This document shows positions 11,333-63,870 of a stretch of DNA of 64,000 nucleotides, one piece after another. This DNA is from Myotis daubentonii. Taxonomy: Eukaryota; Chordata; Mammalia; Chiroptera; Vespertilionidae. The stretch covers positions 116,410,979 to 116,474,978 of the forward strand of contig NC_081841.1 of NCBI RefSeq assembly GCF_963259705.1. The letters run 5' to 3'. How positions within the stretch are numbered: position 1 is the first letter of the stretch; the number at the start of each line of letters is the position of its first letter. The position numbers were made by a program, and so were the translations under genes. The notes under the pieces are model-generated. The model was not told the DNA's origin. It made no database searches and saw nothing but the letters and a program-made list of their open reading frames with translations.

Positions 11333-13010
11333 AAAATAATACAATAAAGAAAAGAATTTTTTTTTTTAGTTTCTTAAGTAAAAGATAAAAAAAAGTGAAG
11401 TAATGAAGTTTGCTTGCTTCAGCTGAGTATTTAATGTCCTGAGGAGCCTGGTCTAAGACCCCTCTCCACTGTTCTGTCTGCCACATCTCAGCTTCCTGGT
11501 AGATAGCCAGCACCATATTGAAGCTCCCAGCGATCCACTGCTCCTCTGCATCAGATGCCACTGCCTTGGTTTCAGCCAGCCAGGACCAATCTGACCACTT
11601 TGTTTGTCTGCCTGCTTTAAGTCGTGTTTACACGTGTCTACTTTGACATGGCCTCTAGGTGGCAGTGTTTCTGTATTAGTTTCCTGGACCAAATGACCCT
11701 TCAACTCAGTCCAGGAGGGCTCCCTGGGGGTATTTCAAATCTTTGTTTCCCTACCGAGCTCAAGACTGGGTGCGGCTGCGCTGCTTGGAGGGGCCTGGTC
11801 TTCAGGAGAAAAATGTCTATTCAGGTTTGGAGGGATCAGACTGTCCCAAAGCTGGCTTCCTGATTGCCTGTCCCTATTTTGTTCCCCAGCTTCCACAAAA
11901 CCACCTTCTGCTGCACTGCAGCCTAGGTGAATGTTTGTAATCGAAAGATTCTGGGGTTAGCAGGTAAAAGCAAGGAAAATATAAAGACAGAGCAATCGCA
12001 TCACTGTGCATCTCTCTCCCCCCCCCCCCTGCCACACCCACTCCCACCCAGCACTGCACAGCTGGTGAAGAACTTCAGGCTGCCTTTCTGGGCACAGCCT
12101 CCTATGGCTGTGGGCTTAGATCTAGAATCCCCCGCTGCCAGCAGCTCTGTGGACACCCTTCCACGGTCGAGCACTACACGTGTCCGCAATGTATGTGGAC
12201 TTGGTGCAGTGCAGTCTCCCTCTGACACTCTATTCCCAGCTGTGCACATTTCTCTCTCTAGCCCAGATCCCCGATCCCCGATCCCACCTCTCTCCAGGTG
12301 ACCTTTGATCTTTCTATCCATGGATAGATGGGTTTAATTCACCAATTCCGGGTGGATATTATTCGATTCAGTTGTTTCTCCTATCTGTTCCGTGAGAAGC
12401 CACTGGACCTGTCCACCTATTAGGCTGCCATTTTGTCTCCCTCTGGACAAACTTTTTAGGAGCCTGTGGCCCGGGAGGCTGGAGTCGCGGTGCCTGTGAG
12501 TTGGCAGCCAGCAGGTGGTCCCTGGGTGATGTGGCTGTAGGGTCCCAGGAGGTAATTGAGGTCTCCCCAGGTGTAGGTGAAGCTTGGGTCCCAGTCACCG
12601 CCACGCTCCCCTTCAAGATGGTGCATTCTCTGCGGCAGAGCCAGCTGCCATGGGAGAGATTGCAGTGGTAGTAGAGGCTGCCTGGCTAGGGGAGCCTGGT
12701 CTGCCAGTCCCCAACAGTCCTGCGGAATATAACTGTCCCTCACTCACACATATACACATACCCCACACGTCTATGCACTCCCCTTTCGCTCTCTCACTCA
12801 CTCACATTCTTTCTCAATGCTGTCCTGTTGGGTGCCATCTTCCATCTCCCTCTAGTTTTCTTTAATAGAATATACACAAAAGAATTGACACACTTCCACA
12901 CAAGCATTCATAGCAACATTATTCACAACAGCTCAAAAGTGTAAATAATCCATATGTCCATGAATGGATAGATGGATAAAATTGTGGTATATACATATAG
13001 TGGAATAGCA

Positions 13011-14277
13011 TCTACACTAATAAAAGAGAAAAATGGTAATTGGCGTACGACGATACCCTTTTCATTGGCTAATCAGGGCTATATGCAAATTAACTGCCAA
13101 CTAAGATTGGCAGTTAACTGCCAACTAAGATTGGCAGTTAACTGCCAACTAAGATTGGCAGTTAACTGCCAACAAGATGGCGGTTAATTTGCATATGTAG
13201 GCACAATGCAGGGAGGCGAAAGGGAAAGCAGGAAGAAGCCCCCTGCCACTGACAGTGATCGGAAACCCAGGGGGGAGCTAAGAGCTGGGGGGCAGGGCAA
13301 AGGTGGCCCTGGGGCTGCCTTTGCCCTGCCCCCCAGCCATGAATGGAGAATCAGGCGCCTTTGCCGCCCTGGCCAGTGATAGCAGGAAGTAGGGGTGGAG
13401 CCAGCGATGGGAGCTGGGCACAGTCGAAGTTGGTAGTCCCTGGAGCTAGGGATCCCTTGCCTGGGCCTAAAGCAGAGCCCGCGATCGTGGGGCCACTGCA
13501 GCTGCGGGTCCCCGCTGCCCCAGCCGGACGCCTCAGCCAGAGGCGTTAGGCCTGGGCAGGGGCGGAGCCTGCAACTGTGGGGAGCTGGGGGTCCCCTGCC
13601 CAGGCCTGACACCTCTGCCAGAGGCCTCAGGCCTGGTCAAGGGGCCGATCCGGTGATTGGTGATCGGAGGGTGATGAGGGTCAACTCCTCTGGCCGAGGC
13701 ATCAGGCTTGGGTGGGGGGCGGAGCCGGGGATTGGGGGGATATGATGGTCCCCTTGCCCAGGCCTGAAGCCTGGGTCAGAGGCGTCAGGCTTGGGTGGGG
13801 GGTGGAGCAAGCGATCAGAGGGAGATGGGGGTCCCCTGCCCAGGCATGATTCCTGGGCCAGAGGCCTCAGGCCTGGGCGGGGGCCATAGCCAGTGATCGC
13901 GGGGAAATGGGGTTCCCCTGTCCAAGCCTGACACCTCTGGCAGAGGCATCAGGCCTGGGCAAGGGGCCGATCAGGTGATCAGAGGGTGATGGGGGTCTAC
14001 GCCTCTGGCTGAGGCATCAGGCCTGGGCAAGGGTCAGAGCCAGCAATCGGAGGGGGCTGGGGGCAGAACCAGTGATGGGGGGAAATGAGGGTCCCCTGCC
14101 CAGGCCTGACGCCTCTGTCAGAGGCGTCAGGCCTGGGCAAGGGGCCGATCCTGCGATTGGAGGGTGATGGGGGTCAACGCCTGAGGGCTCCCAGTATGTG
14201 AGAGGGGGCAGGCTGGGCTGAGGGACACTCCCCCCCACACACACCCAGTGCACGAATTTCGTGCACCGGGCCCCTAG
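13011..14277 (+). mobile_element. Helitron (HeliBat type), 1.27 kb, complete ends
   Basis: 5' TCTACACTAATAAAAGAGAA, 3' GCACGAATTTCGTGCACCGG then GCCCCTAG. It is inserted between A and T. GC-rich imperfect repeats (about 13600-14180, CCAGGCCTGACGCCTCTG) fill the body. It belongs to the same subfamily as 26637-27347 and 38826-39463. Confidence 0.9.
13092..13163. repeat. Three tandem 24-bp palindromic units inside a Helitron
   Basis: The unit AACTGCCAACTAAGA/TTGGCAGTT is repeated three times; each unit is itself an inverted repeat (AACTGCCAA...TTGGCAGTT). Related Helitrons in this window have one unit (39350-39390) or none (26710). Confidence 0.9.
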
Positions 14278-14625
14278 TATTATCCATAAAAAGGAATGAA
14301 ATATTGATACTTGCTATATGGTTGATGAATCTGTAAAACATTATGCTGAGTGAGACACAAAAAGGTCACATATTTCATTTATGTGAACTATCCAGATTAG
14401 GTAAAACCATAGAGTCTGAGAGTCTGAAAGGAATTGGTATTTGCTGGGCCCTGGAAGAGGAAAGAAAAGAGAATAACTGCTTAATGGGAATGACAAAAAT
14501 AATCTGGAACTAGATAGAGTTGATAGTTGTGCAACATTGTGAATGTACTAAATGCTACTGAATTGTATAGTTCAAAATGTTTCATTTTATGTTCTGTGGA
14601 TTTCACTTCAGTAACATTTTTAAAA

Positions 14626-14779
14626 AGTTTATAACCCAACAACCAAAGTTGTTTAAAGGTGCAGAATTACAGATATTGCAATGTGTGCTTGTTATTCAGT
14701 TTCTGAATTTTACAAACTGTCCAGTGAGGGTTTTTTTTTCCCCTTCAACATTAAATTCATTGGCGCTTGATATACTATC
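14626..14779. other. No recognised feature
   Basis: Sequence between the L1 remnant and the left duplication of the next insertion; nothing identified. Confidence 0.4.
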
Positions 14780-14795
14780 AAAGGCTACATGGCTT

Positions 14796-15304
14796 CCTCT
14801 AAGACTTCCTTTAAACACCCAGCCTTTAAAACCCTTGACAATGACAGTCCCAGCATGCCCCTCCCATTCCCTTCCGTCTCTCCTTTCCTCACAGCAGGGG
14901 TCCTCAAACTTTTTAAACAGGGGGCCAGTTCACTGTCCCTCAGACCGTTGGAGGGCCGGACTATAGTTTTAAAAAAAACTATGAACAAATTCCTATGCAC
15001 ACTACACATATCTTATTTTGAAGTAAAAAAACAAAACGGGAACAAATACAATATTTGTATTTGCATGTGGCCTGTGGGCCATAGTTTGAGGACCCCTGCC
15101 TCACAGGCAAGTATCTCCTAAACTCCAAGGGACCCCATGAGACTTGCAACCAGGAGAGCAAGAGATCAACCAAAGGACTTATATGCAAGCATATAGGCCT
15201 AACCAATGGACACGGACAACAGGGGGGTGAGGGCATGAGTGGGGGGTATAGGGGATAATGTGGGGATAAGGACATATATGTAATAACTTAATCAATTTAA
15301 AAAA
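14796..15304 (+). mobile_element. Bipartite retroposed insertion with L1 3' tail and nested hAT MITE
   Basis: It is flanked by a perfect 16-bp duplication AAAGGCTACATGGCTT (14780-14795 and 15305-15320) and ends in a poly-A. From about 15159 it is L1 3'UTR (GATCAACCAAAGGACTTATA, as in HAL1 copy 2). The upstream part (14796-14886 and 15107-15158) is not L1 3'UTR as I know it and its source is unidentified. A 204-bp hAT MITE inserted into it later. Confidence 0.7.
14895..15098 (+). mobile_element. Non-autonomous hAT MITE, 204 bp
   Basis: Perfect 16-bp inverted termini CAGGGGTCCTCAAACT / AGTTTGAGGACCCCTG and an 8-bp target duplication CCTCACAG (14887-14894 and 15099-15106). A second copy is at 46017-46220. 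Confidence 0.93.
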
Positions 15305-15320
15305 AAAGGCTACATGGCTT

Positions 15321-15669
15321 GGACTAGTAAATGTAGGAATCATATCATTCCCTTTCCATTGGATGGGCTGGGCAACAAAAGCTAGTCCCAAGTTTTTTCA
15401 CCCTAGAAATTCTACAGGGCACCCTACCCCTCAAATAACAGCCATATCCTACTGTTACAGGACAATGAAAAGCTAGCAAAGTTCCAGGACAAGTGGTATA
15501 GGGAAACTGAGGTAGGAAAATTAAACAAAGCCAAAAAGTTTTGCAGGCTGCTTGTTGCAGGACCTTATCTTAAGGACAAAGGGTTAAAACCTCTCCTCAC
15601 AGAAGAATGCAGGAGAGAAGGGGAAAGGGAAGGAGGAGAGGAGGAGGAATCTTAATGCAACTAGAGAAT
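15321..15669. other. No recognised feature
   Basis: Intergenic sequence with a GA-rich patch near 15615-15650; no coding or repeat signature that I can name. Confidence 0.4.
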
Positions 15670-15968
15670 ACATAATTTCTTTATTTTTATTTTTTGTTAA
15701 TCTTCACCCAAGGATATTTTTCCATTGATTTTTAGAGAGAGTGGAAGAGATGGAGGGAAGGAGAGAGAGAGAGACAGACAGACAGACAGAGAGATAGAGA
15801 GACATCAATGTGAGAGAGCCACATTATTGGTTGCCTCCCGAATGCACTCTGACCTGGGCCTGGGATCAAACCTGCAACTCCGGCACATGCCTTTGACCAA
15901 GGATTGAGCATGGGACCCTTCTGTGCACGGGGCCAACACTCTAACCATTAAGCAACATCAGCCAGGGT
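15670..15968 (-). mobile_element. SINE (VES-related, diverged) with GACA microsatellite
   Basis: ATTGATTTTTAGAGAGAGTG, a GAGACAGACAGACAGA run (about 15763-15790), and the inverted head ending AAGCAACATCAGCCAGGGT. Confidence 0.7.
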
Positions 15969-16217
15969 GAAACACGTAATTTAAATCACTCTAAAACCAA
16001 CTAAAAGGCAGAAGAGAGGAGGGAGGAGGGGGAGGAGTGCAGTCTTTTCTCATCCCACTGTTTAAACAGAGAAGCCAACAGTCTCGAGATTTAATTGCCA
16101 AGTGCTTCTCATAAATTGAAAAAGCCATAACAAAGAAAAGGGAGACCTTCAGAGTTAATCTGTACCAGGATATCTAACAGGGGAATTAAAAAAACAAACA
16201 GGGAATATAGTCAATAA

Positions 16218-16731
16218 TCTATACTAATAATAGAAGAATATGCAAATTGTGCAGGACCAGCAGGCTGCCTGGGGCGACAAGGCCAGCAAGGGGGGTTAGT
16301 GAGGGAAGACCAAATGATTAAACAGCAGGCTGTGTGGGGCAACCAGACTGGCAGGGGGGGTTAGTGAGGGACAACCAAACGCAGGCTGTGTGGGGCAACC
16401 AGGCCGGCAGGGGGAGCAGTTGGGTGTGACCAGGCCTGTGGGAGGGGCAGTTGGGGGTGACCAGGCCAGCAAGGGGGCAGTTGGGGGCTATCAGGCCAGC
16501 AAGCAGAGTCGGTTAGGGGTAATCAGCCTGGAGGGGGGGCAGTTAGGGGCAATCAGGTCAGCAGGCAGAGGTGGTTAGGGGTGATCAGGCTGGCAAGGGG
16601 GGAAGTTAGGGGCAATCAGGCAGGCAGGCAGGTGAGCAGTTAGGAGCCAGCAGTCCCGGATTGGAGAGGGTGCAGGCTGGGCCGAGGGGACCCCCCCCCC
16701 CATGCACGAATTTCATGCACTGGGCCTCTAG
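16218..16731 (+). mobile_element. Helitron (HeliBat type), first of an abutting pair
   Basis: 5' TCTATACTAATAATAGAAGA after A; 3' GCACGAATTTCATGCACTGG then GCCTCTAG at 16731. The body holds GGGGCAGTTxGGGGxxATCAG repeats. The next base starts another Helitron. Confidence 0.88.
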
Positions 16732-17306
16732 TCCTATATAATAAAAGGGTAATATGCAAATACACCAGATGGCAGAACAACCAATCAATCAAAGCGTAAT
16801 ATGCTAATGATATGCTAAGGCTACTCAACTGCTCGCTATGACATGCACTGACCACCAGGGGGCAGATGCTCTGACTGGTAGGTTAGCTTGCTGCTGGGGT
16901 TCAGGCAATCGGGACTGAGCAAGATGGGCCAGACAGGCCCTGGAGCCCTCCCTTGGTCCCTCCCTGGCCCGATCATGCACCACTGGAGTCCCTCAGCATG
17001 GCCTGTGCCCTCTCACAATCCGGGACCCCTCAGGGGATGTTGCAGATCTAGTTTCAGCCAGATCCCACAGGCCACTCCCCTTGGGAGGGCTACTAGATGC
17101 AGGGCTCATGGCTGGTGAGTGCTGCTGCAGCAACATGAGCCTCTCCCAATAGGGACTGGTTGGGCATGGGTCCATGGTGAGGCCGGGATGAGCAGGAGAG
17201 GCAGGTAGGAGCTGCAGGCGGCATTGGACTGCAGGTTTCGATCCAGTCCCTGCAGGCCACCCAGAGGCACCCCACCCATGCATGAATTCATTTACCGGGC
17301 CTCTAG
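16732..17306 (+). mobile_element. Helitron (HeliBat type), second of an abutting pair
   Basis: It starts TCCTATATAATAAAAGGGTA directly after the CTAG of its neighbour and ends ACCGGGCCTCTAG at 17306. The body includes GACATGCACTGACCACCAGG. Confidence 0.88.
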
Positions 17307-17435
17307 TATTATAATAACTAGGTGGGGTGTGGGATTTATTGGGATGATCACATAGTAAGTTGTGCAATATCTGGTCACTGGAGTGTACAAAAAATAATAA
17401 TATCATAAAGTATAAATTACTTTAAAAAGCCTTAT

Positions 17436-17779
17436 AGACATGAGGGTATATAAGGCAGAAACCCCACCCCACTTGCTCTTCAGAGGGGTTTATAGCCCAT
17501 CTGCACTGCATAAGCCAGATGTATAGGTTTGCTTGCCTCGCTTCTTTAATAAACGTGCATACTTTAATTTTTTAAAAATAAATTCACTTTAAAACAACAC
17601 AATCAGGACCTCTCCTTTAAATTCATTTATGTGAACATGATAAGAATTGAGGTGGAGACAGCCCTCTCCCTCTGACTCATGGGACTGACAGATAACACCT
17701 CTCCCAAGTCTGTAAAAGGTGCCTGTAACACTACCTGCGTATTAGGGACCAGGAGACTAGGCTTGCAGGGCTTGGAATC
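17436..17779. other. Unassigned; possible LTR-like segment
   Basis: TATATAAGGC (17449), a CTCTTCAGAGGGGTTTATAG segment and AATAAACGTGCATACTT (17547) are spaced like TATA box and polyadenylation signal of a solo LTR. No TG...CA ends or duplication were established, so this is only a suggestion. Confidence 0.25.
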
Positions 17780-18250
17780 AGGATGAACCAGGACAGTGGG
17801 AGGTGGAGCGTGTTAACCAAACCCTGGCGGCCACGCCCCCTGCCACCCACGCTCCCAACCGCCCTGTCCTCTAGCTCCACCTTCTCCTTTCGCTGTCGCC
17901 AGCGCCCGCCCCGCAGCAGCCGGACGGAAATGGGAGCCCCGGAACAGGCCCTGGACCGCGCCCACTAGAGGGCGTGCGCGGTGGCGGCAGGGAGCGAATC
18001 CCCTGGCCCTCGCGAGTCCCAGCCAAGCGGCGGTCGGCACTAGTGGGCCACAGCCTGCGGGGTAGTCGCGCGAGAGTCGGCGGCCGAGGTCAGAGGTGAG
18101 CGAGCCGCTTCCCGAATAGCGTTACGTCGCTTTCCGGAGGCCGGAAAAGGAAGACGGTGTTCCCGGAGACTCGGGCCAAGCTGAGCCAGCCACCGTCCCA
18201 GCGGCCACCTTCGTTGACTTTCACGGTGCCACGAAGCACGCTCTTCACTT
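17780..18250 (+). promoter_or_regulatory. SUPT20H: CpG-rich promoter region of SUPT20H with unresolved first exon
   Basis: This is the only CpG-dense stretch of the window that is not inside a Helitron, and it sits 2 kb upstream of the exon carrying the start codon, on the same strand. CGCG, GCGCG and CCGG are frequent and there is no TATA box, as expected for a housekeeping promoter. A CRE-like TTACGTCG (about 18122) and ETS-like GGCCGGAAAAGGAAG (about 18139) are visible. The most likely exon 1 donor is CAGAG/GTGAGC after 18095; ACAG/GTATTT (after 18278) and GCAG/GTAAAG (after 18387) are alternatives. The transcription start cannot be fixed from sequence. Confidence 0.75.
18096..18101 (+). 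other. SUPT20H: Candidate splice donor of SUPT20H exon 1
   Basis: GTGAGC following CAGAG matches a strong donor and lies at the 3' side of the CpG-rich block. It would splice the 5'UTR to the acceptor at 20181-20182. Assignment is by position and consensus only. Confidence 0.5.
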
Positions 18251-18769
18251 TAGTTTGACTTTTGGGTTCCAGTTACAGGTATTTTGAAGCGCAGTAATTT
18301 CACGTAGCACTTCTTTGGGGGCGGGTTTCTTGGTGTCCATATTGAATAAAGGCTGTTCCTTCGCTTTTGAGTTGCGGCGTATTGCAGGTAAAGCCTAAGT
18401 TGTTACAAAAGCTCGAGCAGTTGGAGGAAACTCGGGTCTATCACAGAAATCGATGGAATCGATTGTGATGTGACAATTGTATTAATTACTGGTTCTCGCC
18501 ATGGTTACCGAGAGTTGAGAAACGATCTTGGTGAATAACTGCCCCTGGAAGCCATCCCCCGGAACCACCGTGTGGGAGGGACTGTATTTCTCTGAATACA
18601 ATACATGAAATACAAAATGTTTAGCATGATTTTCCAAGTTAAATTAAGTACAGTACGGTGGTTTAATAACCATGATGTAAACTTACAGCAAAATTAAGAA
18701 AAAAGTTACGTTAATCTGAACAGAATCGGGTCTTTATTTTAAATGCTTTGCTTTTAAAAATCTAAAAAC

Positions 18770-18930
18770 AGAAGCTGGGTTGACTGGTCTGAAGGTTGTA
18801 AGATTTAGTAGAAAGAGTCTAAAATTAAAAATTGTTAGTGATCTGAATTCCACTAGTGTGACCTTGGGAAAGTCACTGGTTCTGAGTGCCTTATTCTATA
18901 AAGACGAGGATTACAATGGTTTTCTCAGAC
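18770..18930 (+). repeat. MIR-like remnant
   Basis: GTGTGACCTTGGGAAAGTCAC and the downstream TTCTATAAAGACGAGGATTA resemble the 3' half of a MIR SINE. Confidence 0.5.
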
Positions 18931-19079
18931 TTCTAGTATGTATATCCAGTACAAAGTAAGAATGTTTGGTTTGTAAGTGATAGTAATTGGTTTTTGTCTA
19001 TAATACTTAAATAATTTAAAGTCACTAAGCCTTCCTCACCCCATTCCCCCAGTTTAGTGACAAGAGATCTAATTTTACA

Positions 19080-19111
19080 CTTGATGTTAGCCAAAAGACT
19101 GAGAAGCTATT
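19080..19111 (-). pseudogene. Retroposed U2 snRNA 5' fragment
   Basis: The minus strand matches the first ~31 nt of U2 snRNA (AATAGCTTCTCAGTC..., TTTTGGCTAACATCAAG) with a few substitutions. The 32-bp insert is flanked by a perfect 17-bp duplication AGAGATCTAATTTTACA (19063-19079 and 19112-19128). No poly-A tail is present. Confidence 0.85.
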
Positions 19112-19299
19112 AGAGATCTAATTTTACATTTTGCCTGTATGTATAGTATTTCATCTTTAGATTCATTGGTCAAATTTTTCATCTTGACTTGAATCACATA
19201 TTAAATCTCAAACTCTTTAAGAGTAGGATTAATGTCTTAATCATTTTTTAATGATTATTCCTAGTTTGGGTCATTTTTTCCCTCCACCTCCACTCTACC

Positions 19300-19324
19300 T
19301 CCCCTCCCCCCCCCCCCCCCCCGC
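19300..19324. repeat. Poly-C run
   Basis: A near-pure C tract following CTCCCCTCC in intron 1. Confidence 0.9.
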
Positions 19325-19540
19325 CCCTTTTAATAAACCTAAACTGGCAAAACCTAAGCTTTGGATTCACCAAAACAAGCCAAAAGAATTTTACATGGAA
19401 AATACTATTTTCTGAAATTTGAAGATGTGCTTTTAGTTCACCTGTATAGACAGACAGACATGGGTTACAAGGAATTAGGTAAAGAATTTGATTGAAAGTA
19501 AGCCTTATTTATTTAGCATCACTCTCAGAGCAGACATACA

Positions 19541-19712
19541 GCAGTGGACTTTAACTCTGGCAGCACCTTTGAATCACTTGGGGAATTCCAAAAATGTTGA
19601 TCCCTGGGCCCTACTCCAGACCAGTTAATGAAACTCACTGGAGGGTGATACATGGGTATTCCATTTTTTTAAAGCTCCTGAGGTTACTGTGTTTTGCAGC
19701 CAGAATGAGAAC
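19541..19712 (+). mobile_element. MER5-like hAT relic
   Basis: CAGTGGACTTTAACTCTGGC, GAATCACTTGGGGAATTCC, CTGGGCCCTACTCCAGACCA and a final GAATGAGAACCC match the MER5 layout. Confidence 0.65.
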
Positions 19713-20182
19713 CCTTGTGTTAAATGCGATTCTTCAGGAGTGTATCCAGTTTGCTTGAGCGACTGCAGCTGCATCTGGAAAATGTAGCCTTTAGGGTATT
19801 TGGGGGAATTATCAGCAGATATGATGAAAGTATGATTTGTAAAGTGAACTGTAGAGCAATCAAGGACAGTGGAAAGGTGGTTACTAGAGAAACCAATGAG
19901 ACCAGTAACAGTGAACTTTTATTCTTTTCTCTCCTGGGTATTAAATATTTTTGAAGAAAGTAATCATTTTAACTTGCAAACTGTATTTTGCCCTACCTAG
20001 TTAAAAGTGTACTTTTCAACCGTGAATGGATAGATTGTGGCACATGAATTTCATTATTGCTGATTATTAAAAAGTGTGTTAGAAAAACATATCTCAAATA
20101 ATGTTTCTTATTACTTACTAAATTATATCATTTCTCTTATTAGCTTTATGTTAATATGGGGGTTTTGGTTTTGCTTTTACAG

Positions 20183-20271
20183 TGCTATAAAATTTATATT
20201 AAAGGCATGGTTTTCACCCTACTTCATCAACGCAGTTAAATTTTCATTTTGGACCCCTATTTTATACTACA

Positions 20272-20274
<3 letters not shown>
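20183..20274 (+). other. SUPT20H: SUPT20H exon 2: 5'UTR plus start codon
   Basis: The exon runs from acceptor TTGCTTTTACAG to donor AATG/GTAAGC. Its last three bases are the ATG (20272-20274); exon 3 continues in phase 0 with CAACAAGCTTTA (QQAL). I chose this ATG because it restores the family N-terminus MQQALELALDRAEY. The context TACAATG is weak at -3. Confidence 0.88.
20207..20239 (+). promoter_or_regulatory. Upstream ORF in the SUPT20H 5'UTR
   Basis: An ATG 65 bases upstream of the main start opens a 10-codon frame (MVFTLLHQRS) closed by TAA at 20237-20239, all inside exon 2. Its context GGCATGG has G at +4 but C at -3, so some initiation is possible. Such uORFs commonly lower translation of the main frame; that effect here is inference. 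Confidence 0.55.
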
Positions 20275-62844
<42,570 letters not shown>

Positions 62845-63605
62845 GTAAATCTGAAACACTGCTCTTGATTAAAGTTTTCATACTTTGATTTTTTTTTGTA
62901 ACAGTGCATACCTATATGTGTCAGCATTTGAAATTTTGAGATGGTTCAGAATCTTCTGAGGATATGATTATAATTGCTACCTTTGTATGGTTGAGAGGGT
63001 AGGAAGAAAGAATGGGTGTCCTGCATATTACACTTTCATTGACCTCTGTCAAATCAAGAACTCAATGTTTTGATGCAGAGAATTGACAACTACAAAGTGA
63101 ACAGTTGCCTACAATAGCAGTAGTACCTATACTTAAAAAATAATTCCTTTCTCAATAAATATTTTGTGTCTACATATATGTAGTACTTTTTGCTTACAAA
63201 AGATTTTGTACTTGAATAGAGGATTTAAAAATAGCTTTGTTCTTTTCCTGAGGAGAATGATTTCTTAACACAGTGCCAGGCACCTAAGAATCATTTGGTA
63301 AATATTCGTTAGATTACAATTTGTGTCTAATGATGAGGCTTTTCTTATAAATGATATCAATGCCAACATAGGCAGCATATAAAGAGAGATCAAAAGTGGA
63401 GATTTCATACATGTTGAGTGTGAACTTAAAATATTTAGAGTGTTAGGCTCTAGGTCCTTTGTAAGGTTTGGACTCCATTATTATCCCAGGTTGGAAATTT
63501 ATAGGATTATCTACAGAGAATTTAGAAAAGGTAGACAAGAACATAAAGATTTAGAGTCACAAAATTGGGAAATAACAGTAAAAGACAAATCAACTCAATC
63601 TGGTA
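62845..63605. other. SUPT20H intron 22, mostly unassigned
   Basis: Contains a short L2-like 3' motif (CAGTGCCAGGCACCTAAGAA, 63272) and nothing else recognised. Confidence 0.4.
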
Positions 63606-63870
63606 TCCTATATAATAAAAGCGTAATATGCAAATTGAACAGCAAAATGCTTGGTCGATATGACGCCCGGTTGCTATGACGCGTACCGACCACCAGGGAG
63701 CAGACTCTCAATGCAGGAGCTGCCCCCAGCCCACAGGCCCCAATGCGGCAAAGGCGGGTGCCAGTGGGGGGCCCTCAATCACCCCACCGGTCACCCCATA
63801 AATCAGCTCTGAACGCCAGCCAGGCCTAGGGACCCTACCCATGCACGAATTTTGTGCACCAGGCCTCTAG
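63606..63870 (+). mobile_element. Helitron (HeliBat type), 265 bp, complete ends
   Basis: 5' TCCTATATAATAAAAGCGTA after A; 3' GAATTTTGTGCACCAGGCC then TCTAG before T. The short body has GTACCGACCACCAGGGAGCA. Confidence 0.92.

Larger units (their letters stand above)
7476..12854 (-). mobile_element. Old L1, antisense, 3'-truncated, with ORF2 start, ORF1 and 5'UTR
   Basis: Reading leftward: a GC-rich 5'UTR (about 12854 to 11400, beginning GGGAGATGGAAGATGGCACC), an A-rich stretch (about 11000-9960), degenerate ORF1 (9906-9063), then ORF2 from about 8990 through the endonuclease into the start of the RT region (7476). A Helitron (about 11014-11285) and an AAT microsatellite sit in the upstream part. 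I treat the A-rich block as part of the same element; that is less certain. Confidence 0.65.
12855..14625 (+). mobile_element. Old L1 3' end, sense, split by a Helitron
   Basis: 12855-13010 (ATTCACAACAGCTCAAAAGT; ATCCATATGTCCATGAATGG) continues at 14278-14625 (CCATAAAAAGGAATGAAATA; GCAACATTGTGAATGTACTA). Together they match a mammalian L1 ORF2 end and 3'UTR. Confidence 0.75.
16061..17435 (+). mobile_element. Old L1-like 3'UTR split by two Helitrons
   Basis: CAGGGAATATAGTCAATAA (16199-16217) resumes after the Helitrons as TATTATAATAACTAGGTGGG (17307 on) and GGGATGATCACATAGTAAGT, colinear with an L1 3'UTR. Confidence 0.55.

Noticed and set aside
13190..14180. GC-rich block looking like a CpG island
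   Set aside because: It is the body of a Helitron that recurs at 26.7 and 38.9 kb; there is no exon or gene next to it.
17813..18040. Open frames in the CpG-rich region, either strand
   Set aside because: Short GC-driven frames across the promoter with no conserved start, domain or splice link to SUPT20H.
19080..19111. Functional U2 snRNA gene
   Set aside because: Only ~31 of about 190 nt are present, with substitutions and a retroposition duplication.
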